Shown here piece after piece: positions 25,538-34,388 of a stretch of DNA of 64,000 nt. The notes below the pieces were generated by a model. That model worked only from the letters and a program-made list of their open reading frames with translations, ran no database searches and was not told where the DNA came from. Where the stretch lies: contig NZ_JAUYUS010000100.1 of NCBI RefSeq assembly GCF_030694575.1, positions 62,001-126,000 on the forward strand, written 5' to 3'. How positions within the stretch are numbered: position 1 is the first letter of the stretch; each line of letters opens with the position of its first letter. The position numbers and the translations under genes are program-made. The stretch comes from Parvibaculum sp. (GTDB taxonomy: Bacteria; Pseudomonadota; Alphaproteobacteria; Parvibaculales; Parvibaculaceae).

Positions 25538-26737
25538 ATGGGCGACAGCGAACAGGCCATTATCCGCATCGTCGACAGCCTTGCGGCGGTCGACCCCGTG
25601 CAATGGGACGCCTGTGCGAACCCGCCGGGCGAACCGGCCAATCCGTTTGTTTCGCATGCCTTTCTGGCCGCGCTTGAAGAGAGCGGGTCAGCCACACGCC
25701 GCACCGGCTGGCTGCCTCAGCACATCCTGCTCGAAGACGACCAATGCCGCCTGGCGGGCTGCATGCCGCTCTATCTGAAGAGCCACAGCCGGGGCGAATA
25801 CGTATTCGACCACGGTTGGGCCAACGCCTTCGAGAATGCCGGCGGCCGCTATTATCCGAAGTTGCAATGCTCCGTTCCCTTCACGCCCGCGACGGGCCCC
25901 CGCCTGCTGGCGCCGTCGGGCCCCGGCCGCGAAGCGGTGGAAGAGGCTCTGATCGCCGGCGCGGTTGAATATGGCAAACGCCTCGGCGTCTCCTCGCTGC
26001 ACATCACCTTCCTGCCCGAGCGGCAATGGGCACGTCTGGGCAGGGCCGGACTTCTGCAGCGTACCGACCAGCAGTTTCACTGGCATAACCGAGGTTACAC
26101 CTCCTTCGACGACTTCCTCGCCGATCTCTCTTCGCGCAAACGCAAGATGATCCGGAAGGAGCGCGAGCGGGCACGAGACAATGGCGTGACCGTCGAATGG
26201 GTAACCGGGAGCGACCTGACCGAAGATCACTGGGACGCGTTCTTCGCATTCTATATGGACACCGGCTCGCGCAAATGGGGCTCGCCATACCTCAGCCGCG
26301 AGTTCTTCAGCCTGATCGGCGAAAGAATGGCCAAGGAAACGCTTCTTGTGATGGCGCGGCGTGACGGTCGCCTGATCGCCGGCGCCCTGAACTTCATTGG
26401 CGGCGACGCATTATATGGTCGCAACTGGGGCGCACTCGAACCCCATCCCTTCCTGCATTTCGAATGCTGTTACTATCAGGCGATAGAGTTTGCCATTGAG
26501 CGTGGGCTCGCCCGTGTCGAGGCCGGGGCGCAAGGCGAGCATAAGTTGGCGCGCGGATATATGCCGTCGCGCACCTACAGCACCCACTGGATCGCCAACG
26601 CTTCGTTCCGCGATGCCGTGGACGAATATCTGTCGCGCGAACGACAGCACGTCGATCGGGATATTGCAGCACTTGGCGAATACGCGCCCTTCCGGCACGA
26701 TAGTGTCAGGGAAGAACATCAGGAGGACGATTTCTGA
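25538..26737 (+). CDS. GNAT-superfamily acyltransferase, COG3146 type (FemAB-like)
   Basis: This 399-residue protein matches the COG3146/DUF482 pattern: NPFVSHAFLAALEESGS, KSHSRGEYVFDHGWANAFE, the basic helix SSRKRKMIRKERERA and the C-terminal ALYGRNWGALEPHPFLHFE, EAGAQGEHKLARGY. Related proteins are annotated as peptidoglycan-biosynthesis-like N-acyltransferases; the real acceptor is unknown. Its position between RidA and HIT genes is conserved in many Alphaproteobacteria. The HIT gene follows after 2 nt, with AGGAGG lying inside this gene's last codons. Confidence 0.85.
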   Translation: MGDSEQAIIRIVDSLAAVDPVQWDACANPPGEPANPFVSHAFLAALEESGSATRRTGWLPQHILLEDDQCRLAGCMPLYLKSHSRGEYVFDHGWANAFENAGGRYYPKLQCSVPFTPATGPRLLAPSGPGREAVEEALIAGAVEYGKRLGVSSLHITFLPERQWARLGRAGLLQRTDQQFHWHNRGYTSFDDFLADLSSRKRKMIRKERERARDNGVTVEWVTGSDLTEDHWDAFFAFYMDTGSRKWGSPYLSREFFSLIGERMAKETLLVMARRDGRLIAGALNFIGGDALYGRNWGALEPHPFLHFECCYYQAIEFAIERGLARVEAGAQGEHKLARGYMPSRTYSTHWIANASFRDAVDEYLSRERQHVDRDIAALGEYAPFRHDSVREEHQEDDF

Positions 26738-26739
26738 CC

Positions 26740-27159
26740 GTGGCTTACGATCAAAAGAACATTTTCGCAAAAATCCTGCGCGGAGAGGCCCCCTGCTTCA
26801 AAGTGTATGAGGACGACATGACGCTCTCCTTCATGGACGTGATGCCGCAGGCCGAGGGGCACACTCTCGTCATTCCCAAATATCCCGCCGAGAATATTTA
26901 TGACCTCGATCCGGAATATGCGGGAGCAATGGCGAAGACGGTAAAGAAAATCGCCGCAGCTGTGAAAACCGCCTTCGACGCGCCGGGAATACTCATCGCT
27001 CAACTTAACGGTGCCGCCGCCGGACAAACCGTCTTCCACATCCACACACACGTCATCCCCCGATCGCAAGGCATAGACCTGAAACTGCATGCGCGCGAGA
27101 TGGCCGACTTTGAAGAACTCAAGAAGCACGCAGAAAAAATCAAGGCGGCACTTCAATAG
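26740..27159 (+). CDS. HIT family nucleotide hydrolase/transferase
   Basis: This 139-residue HINT-type protein has NIFAKILRGEAPCFKVYEDD at the N-terminus, LVIPKYPAENIYDL, and the catalytic histidine triad VFHIHTHVIPR (about residues 97-107). Such proteins hydrolyse AMP-lysine, AMP-NH2 or related adenylates. GTG 26740 is the start, preceded by a strong AGGAGGA 12-20 nt upstream. It is co-transcribed with the GNAT gene. A 14-bp perfect hairpin follows 15 nt after the stop. Confidence 0.9.
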   Translation: MAYDQKNIFAKILRGEAPCFKVYEDDMTLSFMDVMPQAEGHTLVIPKYPAENIYDLDPEYAGAMAKTVKKIAAAVKTAFDAPGILIAQLNGAAAGQTVFHIHTHVIPRSQGIDLKLHAREMADFEELKKHAEKIKAALQ

Positions 27160-27173
27160 ACACAAAGAGAATA

Positions 27174-27209
27174 GCCGCTGCGATGAACGAAAATTTTCAT
27201 CGCAGCGGC
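27174..27209. terminator. 14-bp inverted repeat after the HIT gene (terminator or regulator)
   Basis: GCCGCTGCGATGAA (27174-27187) pairs perfectly with TTCATCGCAGCGGC (27196-27209) around an 8-nt loop. No T-run follows on the plus strand, and the ribosome site of the next gene lies just 8 nt beyond. It may be a terminator without a U-tract, an mRNA stabiliser or an operator. Confidence 0.55.
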
Positions 27210-27228
27210 ACAACATAGGGGAGGAATC

Positions 27229-28848
27229 ATGAAACGCTTGCAGGGGGCGGCGATCTTCGCCGCCGTGATCGCGCTTGCGGCCGCTTGCTCCGACAAGGAG
27301 GAATACGCGCAGGAAACAGTGACCCCGCCCTCTCCCTTTCACGGGATTCACGGTATAACCGTCACGAAAGAAGGGAGGATCCTCGCAGGCAGCGTCGTTG
27401 GCCGGGCGATCTATGAGGTAAACGGAGAAACCGGAGAAACCGGCATTTATGAAGGCCCGCCCGAAGGCATGGCCGACGATCTCGAACAAGGTCCGGACGG
27501 CACCCTCGCATGGACGGCCTTCCTCGATGGTAAAGTCTATGCTCGAACCCTGGATGGAACCCTGCTGACGCTCGCCGACGGCCTGCCCGGCATGAACTCG
27601 CTCGCATGGACCGATGACGGACGGCTTTTTGCAACCCAGGTATTTCTCGGCGATGCCCTCTATGAACTCGATCCCTCCGGCAAAAATCCGCCTCGCAAGA
27701 TCATGGAAGGCATGGGCGGACTCAATGGCTTCGACTTCGGCCCTGACGGCCACCTTTACGGACCGCTCTGGTTCAAGAAGCAGGTGGTAAGGGTCGACGT
27801 AGACGCCGGCACCCTCGACGTTGTCGCGGAAGGATTCAAAACGCCCGCCGCAGCAAATTTCAATTCAAAGGGCGATCTCTATGTGGTGGATACCGAAGCC
27901 GGGCATGTCTATCGCGTAAACACGAGCAACGGTGAAAAGACGCTTGTGTCCGAAGTAGCGCCGGCGATCGACAATCTTGCATTCGACGCGGCCGACAATC
28001 TCTATATCACCAACATGGCCGACAACGCCGTTATCTCGATCGACACAGAGACCGGCTCTTCCCGCACGCTCGTCTCCGGCGTTCTTGCCGTTGCTGGCGG
28101 CATAGCCTTCGGCGGCACCGCAGACGACAGCGCGCTTTATGTAGCCGACCTGTTCGCCCTGCGGAAAATCGATCCTGTCACGGGCACTGTCACCGAAATG
28201 GCGCGCGTCTGGTCGTCGAATATCGATTATCCGCTGAGCATCACGGTTGCCAACGGCAAAATCGCAGTCGCGGCGCTGACCGCAGGAGCGGTCCAGATTT
28301 TCGATCAGAAAACGGGTGAATCGCTCGGCCTGCATCACGGCTTCACAACACCGGCGGATGCCATAGCCCTTGCCGACGGCGACGTCCTTGTGTCGGAATA
28401 TGCGCGGGGCGCAATCGTCCGCGTGAAAGGCAACGATTGGTCGAAGCGAACGGATATCGCAACAGGCCTTGCCGGACCGGCCATGATCAGGTTCGACAGC
28501 AACGGAAAGCTATATGTGAGCGAACGGGAGGCGGGCACCGTTTCGAGCATCGACGCCGAAAGCGGTGAGCGTTCAATCGTTGCGGACGGGCTTTCCTCAC
28601 CGGAGGGTTTCGATATCGCGTCCGACGGGCAGCTTGTCGTGGCGGAAGTCGGCGCAAAGCGCATCACAGCTGTCGACCTTGAGACTGGTAAAAAGGTAAT
28701 TCTGAAAGAAAACCTCCCGATCGGATTCGATGGTCCAGACTCGGCACCCGCGATCTTCATTCCGACCGGCGTCGCCGTGGTTCCCAACGGGGATATCTTC
28801 TATTCATCCGACATCGATGTTGCGATTTACAAGCTGAAGAAGGGCTGA
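27229..28848 (+). CDS. SMP-30/NHL-type beta-propeller lipoprotein
   Basis: This 539-residue protein has a lipoprotein signal (FAAVIALAAAC, Cys about residue 21) and a series of about 40-residue beta-propeller blades, each with patterns such as FDFGPDGHLYGPL, FNSKGDLYVVDTEAGHVYRV, FDAADNLYITNMADNAVISID and FDSNGKLYVSEREAGTV. These resemble SMP-30/gluconolactonase and NHL repeats. No lactonase metal triad can be confirmed, so a binding or scaffold role at the envelope is as likely as catalysis. GGGGAGG lies 5-11 nt before the ATG. A perfect bidirectional terminator follows. Confidence 0.75.
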   Translation: MKRLQGAAIFAAVIALAAACSDKEEYAQETVTPPSPFHGIHGITVTKEGRILAGSVVGRAIYEVNGETGETGIYEGPPEGMADDLEQGPDGTLAWTAFLDGKVYARTLDGTLLTLADGLPGMNSLAWTDDGRLFATQVFLGDALYELDPSGKNPPRKIMEGMGGLNGFDFGPDGHLYGPLWFKKQVVRVDVDAGTLDVVAEGFKTPAAANFNSKGDLYVVDTEAGHVYRVNTSNGEKTLVSEVAPAIDNLAFDAADNLYITNMADNAVISIDTETGSSRTLVSGVLAVAGGIAFGGTADDSALYVADLFALRKIDPVTGTVTEMARVWSSNIDYPLSITVANGKIAVAALTAGAVQIFDQKTGESLGLHHGFTTPADAIALADGDVLVSEYARGAIVRVKGNDWSKRTDIATGLAGPAMIRFDSNGKLYVSEREAGTVSSIDAESGERSIVADGLSSPEGFDIASDGQLVVAEVGAKRITAVDLETGKKVILKENLPIGFDGPDSAPAIFIPTGVAVVPNGDIFYSSDIDVAIYKLKKG

Positions 28849-28873
28849 ATCTCCGCCGGGCTTTGAACATGAA

Positions 28874-28903
28874 AGAGGCCGCCACGTCACCGTGGCGGCC
28901 TCT
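28874..28903. terminator. bidirectional terminator
   Basis: AGAGGCCGCCACG (28874-28886) and CGTGGCGGCCTCT (28891-28903) are 13 perfect pairs around a TCAC loop, between the convergent lipoprotein and VOC genes. T/A-rich flanks on both sides fit use in both directions. Confidence 0.85.
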
Positions 28904-28928
28904 CCTTCTATCGGTTCCGAAATGCCGC

Positions 28929-29294
28929 TTACATATGAAAAGCAACAAACTTGTTGCCGTCGAGGTCGCGGAAATATCCGCCGTAAAATGTGCCACCGCG
29001 CAACCCGGGCGCGCCCTCATCCGTTCCGCCGAGGCTCATCGCCTTCGCGTGAATTTTATCCACGGCCTCCTGCGACCCTGCCGCCAGCGCTACCATTACG
29101 CCGTTTCCATAGGTTGCCTTGTTGCCATCATGAGGTTTTGTGATCGCAAGCATCGGTCCAGCACCGTTGCTCCAGCCGATAAAGCGACCGGGGTCCGACA
29201 TGGCGCGCTTCGCACCGAGCTCCCCGAGCAACGCATCGTAAAAGACCGCGGCCCGATCGAGATCGTTGGTGCCGAGCATTATGTAGCCGATCAT
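28929..29294 (-). CDS. VOC family (glyoxalase-like) protein
   Basis: This 121-residue protein has a single vicinal-oxygen-chelate fold: MIGYIMLGTNDLDRAAVFYD at the N-terminus, FIGWSNGAGPMLAI, and YGGYFRDLDGNKFVAFH at the end, where metal-binding Glu/His positions are expected. Possible roles include glyoxalase, dioxygenase or antibiotic resistance; nothing in the context decides. ATG 29294 follows GGGGAG; an upstream start at 29336 is less likely. It lies between two hairpin terminators and so is monocistronic. Confidence 0.8.
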   Translation of the reverse strand: MIGYIMLGTNDLDRAAVFYDALLGELGAKRAMSDPGRFIGWSNGAGPMLAITKPHDGNKATYGNGVMVALAAGSQEAVDKIHAKAMSLGGTDEGAPGLRGGTFYGGYFRDLDGNKFVAFHM

Positions 29295-29336
29295 GAGTAT
29301 TCTCCCCAAGGTTGTTTCTGCGGTCGATTGATACAC

Positions 29337-29377
29337 AGAAAAAAGGCGGGCACGAAATCAATCTTTCGTGCCCGCCT
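29337..29377 (-). terminator. intrinsic terminator of clpA
   Basis: On the minus strand the stem (29344-29357 with 29364-29377, 14 perfect pairs, loop of 6) is followed by a run of about seven T residues. It lies 24 nt after the clpA stop. Confidence 0.88.
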
Positions 29378-29400
29378 GGATCTCAAATATCGTTCCGTCG

Positions 29401-31779
29401 CTAGTCGACCAGCAACGGCACCTTCGGCACGGTACCCCCGCCCGACCCGCCAGACCCGTCCCGGGGCTTTCGTGCGCCGGGTTTCTTCGGTCCGCCGCTC
29501 GGGCTGCGAGGAACGACCGCCTCTATCTCGAAATCGAGCACGTCGTCCCTCACCGTCACGACCACATGACCGCCCTTGACGAGTTTGCCGAACAGGACTT
29601 CGTCGGCAAGAGGCTTTTTGATGTTTTCCTGGATAACGCGCGCAAGAGGACGCGCACCCATTTGCTCGTCGTAACCCCGCTCGGCCAACCAGTTGTTCGC
29701 TTCCGGTGTCAACTCTATCGTGACGTTGCGGTCCGCGAGCTGCACCTCAAGCTGCAGGACGAACTTCTCGACGACCTGCGCGATGACTTCCTGCGGCAAA
29801 TGTCCGAAGGCGATCACGGCATCCAGACGGTTGCGGAATTCCGGCGTGAAAAGCCGCTTGATTGCATCTTCATCGTCGCCGGTTCGCTTCTTTTGCGAGA
29901 AGCCGATGGTTGGTTTCGCCATGTCGGCGGCGCCGGCATTCGTGGTCATGATGAGCACGACGTTCCGGAAATCGATCTTCTTGCCGTTATGGTCGGTCAG
30001 CTTCCCGTGGTCCATCACCTGCAACAGGATGTTGAAAAGATCGGGATGAGCTTTTTCGATTTCATCGAGCAACAAGACGCAATGCGGATGCTGGTCGACG
30101 CCGTCTGTAAGCAGACCGCCCTGATCGAAGCCGACATAACCGGGCGGCGCGCCAATCAACCGAGATACCGTGTGCCGTTCCATGTATTCCGACATGTCGA
30201 AGCGGAGCATTTCCACACCGAGCACCGAAGCAAGCTGTCTCGCCACTTCCGTTTTGCCCACACCGGTCGGGCCGGAGAACAGATAGCAACCGATAGGCTT
30301 CTCCGCCTCCCGCAGCCCCGCACGCGCGAGCTTGATCGATGCCGCCAGGGCATCGATTGCCGCATCCTGACCGAACACGACGCGCTTCAGCTCGGTGTCC
30401 AGATCCTTCAGCTTTTCGGTATCGCTCTTGGAAACCGACTTCGGGGGAATGCGGGCCATCGTGGCGACGACAGCCTCGATCTCGGCAACCCCGATCGTCT
30501 TCTTGCGACGCGACTCGGGCAACAGCATCTGCGAGGCACCCGCTTCGTCGATAACGTCTATGGCTTTGTCCGGCAGTTTCCTGTCGTGCATGTACTTCGC
30601 CGAAAGGTCCACCGCCGCTTTCACGGCATCGCTCGTATAGCGAACCTTGTGGAATTCCTCGAAATAAGGCTTGAGCCCTTTCAATATCTTGATCGTATCC
30701 GGCACGGACGGCTCAGCCACGTCGATTTTCTGGAACCGGCGCACCAGTGCGCGGTCTTTCTCGAAATGCTGCCGGTATTCTTTATAGGTAGTAGAGCCGA
30801 TGCAGCGGACAGAACCGCTCGCCAAGGCGGGCTTGAGCAGGTTTGAGGCATCCATGGCCCCCCCGCTCGTCGCACCGGCGCCGATCACCGTGTGGATTTC
30901 ATCGATAAACATGATCGCGCCTGGGTAGCCTTCGATCTCCTTGATGACCGCCTTGATGCGCTCTTCGAAATCGCCCCGGTAGCGCGTACCGGCAAGCAAC
31001 GTGCCCATATCGAGCGAGAAGATCGTGGCGTTCCTCAGAACCTCGGGCACCTCTCCCTTTACGATACGACGCGCCAAGCCTTCTGCGATGGCGGTCTTCC
31101 CGACACCGGGGTCGCCGACGAAAAGCGGATTGTTCTTGGACCGGCGGCAGAGAATCTGGATCGTCCGCTCGACCTCCCGCTCGCGCCCGATCAGCGGATC
31201 GATCTTGCCCTGCTTCGCCTTCTCGTTGAGGTTCACGCAGTAGTTATCGAGCGCCTCCGTGGTCCGCTCCTTCCGGGTTCTTTCGCTCGGCTCCGGCTCT
31301 TCCTGGGCGCCGCGTACCGGCCGCGTCTCGCTCATATCGCCGCGCTTGGCTATGCCGTGACTGATGTAGTTCACGGCATCGTATCGGGTCATGTCCTGCT
31401 CTTGCAGGAAATAGGCGGCGTGGCTCTCCCGTTCCGCGAACATGGCAACAAGCACGTTCGCGCCGGTGACCTCTTCGCGGCCCGACGATTGCACATGAAT
31501 AACGGCGCGCTGGATCACGCGCTGGAAGCCGGCGGTTGGTTTGGAGTCCTCTCCATTCTCGACCACCAGGCTCGAAAGCTCGTTATCGACATAGTTGGTG
31601 AGTTGCTGCCTCAGCAAATCCATATCGACGTTGCATGCGCGCATGACAGCGGCTGCATCCTGATCGTCCATCAGCGAAAGCAGAAGATGTTCCAGAGTTG
31701 CGTATTCGTGGTCGCGCTCGTTGGCAAGCGCCAGCGCGCGGTGAAGGCCCTCTTCTAGGCTGCGTGAAAACGTCGGCAC
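29401..31779 (-). CDS. clpA: ATP-dependent Clp protease ATP-binding subunit ClpA
   Basis: This 792-residue protein has the Clp N-domain (about 1-150), AAA+ domain 1 with Walker A GDPGVGKTAIAEG (about 221) and Walker B IMFIDEIHT, and AAA+ domain 2 with Walker A GPTGVGKTEVAR (about 503). IGAPPGYVGFDQGG forms the domain 2 pore loop. ClpA unfolds substrates for the ClpP peptidase, and ClpS tunes it toward N-degron substrates. The GTG start has AAGGGAAGG upstream. The C-terminus carries a Gly/Pro/Lys-rich tail. clpS lies 48 nt upstream on the same strand, the standard clpS-clpA operon. Confidence 0.97.
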   Translation of the reverse strand: MPTFSRSLEEGLHRALALANERDHEYATLEHLLLSLMDDQDAAAVMRACNVDMDLLRQQLTNYVDNELSSLVVENGEDSKPTAGFQRVIQRAVIHVQSSGREEVTGANVLVAMFAERESHAAYFLQEQDMTRYDAVNYISHGIAKRGDMSETRPVRGAQEEPEPSERTRKERTTEALDNYCVNLNEKAKQGKIDPLIGREREVERTIQILCRRSKNNPLFVGDPGVGKTAIAEGLARRIVKGEVPEVLRNATIFSLDMGTLLAGTRYRGDFEERIKAVIKEIEGYPGAIMFIDEIHTVIGAGATSGGAMDASNLLKPALASGSVRCIGSTTYKEYRQHFEKDRALVRRFQKIDVAEPSVPDTIKILKGLKPYFEEFHKVRYTSDAVKAAVDLSAKYMHDRKLPDKAIDVIDEAGASQMLLPESRRKKTIGVAEIEAVVATMARIPPKSVSKSDTEKLKDLDTELKRVVFGQDAAIDALAASIKLARAGLREAEKPIGCYLFSGPTGVGKTEVARQLASVLGVEMLRFDMSEYMERHTVSRLIGAPPGYVGFDQGGLLTDGVDQHPHCVLLLDEIEKAHPDLFNILLQVMDHGKLTDHNGKKIDFRNVVLIMTTNAGAADMAKPTIGFSQKKRTGDDEDAIKRLFTPEFRNRLDAVIAFGHLPQEVIAQVVEKFVLQLEVQLADRNVTIELTPEANNWLAERGYDEQMGARPLARVIQENIKKPLADEVLFGKLVKGGHVVVTVRDDVLDFEIEAVVPRSPSGGPKKPGARKPRDGSGGSGGGTVPKVPLLVD

Positions 31780-31827
31780 TTCCGAACCTTCCCTTCTGCT
31801 GAACCAAAGTACAGCTACGACGCGCTA

Positions 31828-32160
31828 CTATTCTTTCTCCATCGTGCACTGCAGCGGGTGCTGGTGCTGCCGCGCAAAATCCATCACCTGGGTCACTTTT
31901 GTCTCAGCCACCTCATATGTATAGAGGCCGCAAATCCCCACTCCGTGCTGATGAACATGAAGCATTATTACCGTCGCCTCATCTCGCCCCTTATTGAAAA
32001 ACCGCTCCAACACATGCACGACGAACTCCATGGGCGTGTAATCGTCGTTGAGCAGCAATACCTTGTAGAGCGATGGCTTTTTGGTCTTCGGCTTCGTCTT
32101 CGTGATGACGCCGGTACCCGAACCTCCGTCGTCATCCCCGCGCCGCCTGTCGTCGGACAT
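31828..32160 (-). CDS. clpS: ATP-dependent Clp protease adaptor ClpS
   Basis: This 110-residue adaptor has the family signature [19 protein letters not shown] (about residues 32-50), then [20 protein letters not shown]. The Asn-Asp-Asp segment and Met form the pocket that binds N-terminal Leu, Phe, Tyr or Trp of degradation substrates and passes them to ClpA. The frame extends to 32271, but ATG 32160 with GGGAACGGGG upstream gives the usual disordered N-terminal tail ([12 protein letters not shown]). Confidence 0.95.
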   Translation of the reverse strand: MSDDRRRGDDDGGSGTGVITKTKPKTKKPSLYKVLLLNDDYTPMEFVVHVLERFFNKGRDEATVIMLHVHQHGVGICGLYTYEVAETKVTQVMDFARQHQHPLQCTMEKE

Positions 32161-32705
32161 CCCCGTTCCCGCCGAAATCTCATGGAGCGTCCGGGCTTTG
32201 AACTGCTCGGTCGCCTTGCCACTACGTCTTTGCAACCAACACATTAGATAGTCGAACATCGCGAAATTCAAAGCCCATCCTAATCATAGCGGTGCATCTC
32301 GGCGATTTTGCGATGCGTCGGGAACCTTCGGGGGCGTGGCTCGCCGGGGCCGGAGATGCGTCGGACGTGTGTGACAGAGGCACGGAAACATATCCAGCCC
32401 ATCCATAGGTGCGCACCCGACGCGAAGCATGACAGTCGACATCGAGGCTCAAGACTACGCCTACGCCGATTCCCGCAGCGCCTTCCACCAAAATTAGGGA
32501 TTCGTTAACCTTGTTAATAAATTGGTAATACCTACGGCATATCGTCCGGTCATTCTGGCAAGCGCCTAAGATAGCTACGGTTTTCGACATTTTGGCCCCC
32601 GAGGGGTCTTCGCAAGCTGTGGTTCTCGCGCTACAGTCTGACCGGGACGAGTTTCGGGGCGGCACGCACAGGCAGGGTGTGCCAAAAAAGAGGGATTAAG
32701 TCGGT
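32161..32705. other. 545-nt divergent intergenic region, no gene seen
   Basis: This gap separates clpS (minus) from the DD-carboxypeptidase gene (plus) and must contain promoters for both. The only distinct tract is AT-rich, about 32495-32540, including TTAACCTTGTTAATAA. That resembles a CtrA site, but the spacing between TTAA blocks is 5, not 7. I see no tRNA, stable hairpin or coding sequence here. Confidence 0.6.
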
Positions 32706-34388
32706 ATGCAGGGGTCTGCGCCCACGAGTTTTGCGCGCATTTCCTCAGGTCGGAGCGGTTTCGCGGCCAGTTTTGGTATAGCTGGTTTAGTGGCACTCTT
32801 CTTCCTGGCGTTAGGCTCGCCTGTTCATGCGGCAGCGCCCAAAGAGGCGGCGCTCGTTATGGATGCCTATTCGGGCCAGGTCTTGTATGCCCGCAACGCG
32901 GACGAATACCGCTATCCCGCCTCTCTCACCAAGGTCATGACGCTGTATCTTCTCTTTGAGAAGCTGCAAGCGGGCGACGCCACTTTGAAATCCCGCATTA
33001 CGATGACGCAGCGCGGAGCTGGCATGCCCCCGTCCAAGCTTGGACTGCGGGCCGGTGAAACGATCAGCGTCGAGGACGCCATTCTTGCGCTCGTGACGCG
33101 CTCGGCAAACGACGTGGCATCGGCCACTGGCGCTTACATAGCCGGCACGGAAGACGATTTCGCGGTCTTGATGACCAAGAAGGCCCGCGAACTTGGCATG
33201 GCACGAACAACCTACAAAAACGCGTCCGGCCTCCCGAACAGCGCGCAAAAGACGACTGCGCGCGATCAGGCAACCTTGGCAAAGCGCATGCGGGCCGATT
33301 TTCCGCAATATTATCATTACTTCAGCACCGAATATTTCGCGTGGGGCAAAGCTCGCATCCGCAACCACAACCGGTTGCTCGGCGAATACAAGGGAACGAC
33401 CGGCCTCAAGACCGGCTACACAAATGCTTCGGGCTTCAACCTCACGGCTACGGTAGAGCGGGACGACAAGTTCCTGATCGGTGTCGTGATGGGCGGCAAC
33501 CAGGCAAAGACCCGGGATGCTCATATGATCGAAATTCTCGATCGCGCCTTCCCTCGCGCCATTGCCATGAAAAACGGCAATACCCTGATGGCCGCCAATG
33601 CCGGACCGGCTCCGAAGCCGATCGTTCGTCCCCTGGGTCTCGCGTCCCAGGACGATCGGGCGGCGCTTCTGCAACTTGCTTCGTCCCTGGAGGACGAACG
33701 CGATCCCGACGAAGAAACATATGCCCAGGGAGATTTGTCGGCCGACGTGCCTGCGCCAGTCGAAATGGCGGTACTCGTAGCACCGACTCCCCAGCCCGTT
33801 ATCCGGGCCAAGGCGATCACCCAACCGGTTTCGCCCCCTGAAAAAGTCGAAGTGGCAGCCCCGGTCGACAGCGTCACCGCCTATGCGGTCGCAGCGCTTC
33901 GGAGCGCAGAAGGCCCCGTCATGCAGGCAGGCCGCGAGATTGGCAATTTCCTGGTGGCGCCGGCCAATGCAAGCGTCAGCCCGGAAGCCGCTGCCAATCC
34001 CTTGCTCAGAACGGCCGCGAACGACCCGGCACGCCGCGAACCGCCGGCATCTCAGTCATGGCGAGACGGCGATCCCCTTATTCCCGAGGGCACATGGATC
34101 ATTCAGATCGGTGCCTATGCGGAACAGTCGGATGCGGTGGATAGCATCCGCAAGGCCATGCGCGCCGCCCCCACGGAACTTGGCGATGCCGTTCCGGTCA
34201 CGATTCCCGTGAAAACAGCGAATAACCGCACACTCTATCGCTCACGTTTCGGCGGGTTCGATGGAGAGAGCGCGGCCAAGAATGCTTGCGGACGGCTGGC
34301 TCGTCAGGCCATCCAGTGCATTCCCATTCCGCCTTCGAACTGGACTCTGCCTCAGACGGTGGACGGGGCGGAAAAAGGGCGCGGCTAA
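32706..34388 (+). CDS. D-alanyl-D-alanine carboxypeptidase (S11) with C-terminal SPOR domain
   Basis: This 560-residue protein has a signal sequence, then the penicillin-binding catalytic motifs: SLTK (about residue 72), SAN (about 133) and KTG (KTGYTNASG, about 235). A low-complexity Pro/Ala/Val linker (about 350-440) leads to a SPOR domain (about 460-545, with WIIQIGAYAEQSDA and YRSRFGGFDGESAA). It trims the terminal D-Ala from peptidoglycan stem peptides in the periplasm, and SPOR domains target septal, denuded glycan. Its stop overlaps the convergent mipZ stop by 4 nt, so two division-related genes are packed end to end. Confidence 0.93.
   Translation: MQGSAPTSFARISSGRSGFAASFGIAGLVALFFLALGSPVHAAAPKEAALVMDAYSGQVLYARNADEYRYPASLTKVMTLYLLFEKLQAGDATLKSRITMTQRGAGMPPSKLGLRAGETISVEDAILALVTRSANDVASATGAYIAGTEDDFAVLMTKKARELGMARTTYKNASGLPNSAQKTTARDQATLAKRMRADFPQYYHYFSTEYFAWGKARIRNHNRLLGEYKGTTGLKTGYTNASGFNLTATVERDDKFLIGVVMGGNQAKTRDAHMIEILDRAFPRAIAMKNGNTLMAANAGPAPKPIVRPLGLASQDDRAALLQLASSLEDERDPDEETYAQGDLSADVPAPVEMAVLVAPTPQPVIRAKAITQPVSPPEKVEVAAPVDSVTAYAVAALRSAEGPVMQAGREIGNFLVAPANASVSPEAAANPLLRTAANDPARREPPASQSWRDGDPLIPEGTWIIQIGAYAEQSDAVDSIRKAMRAAPTELGDAVPVTIPVKTANNRTLYRSRFGGFDGESAAKNACGRLARQAIQCIPIPPSNWTLPQTVDGAEKGRG

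Noticed and set aside
32503-32516. Second CtrA-like site upstream of the DD-carboxypeptidase gene
   Set aside because: The two TTAA blocks are 5 nt apart, not 7, so it does not fit the motif.
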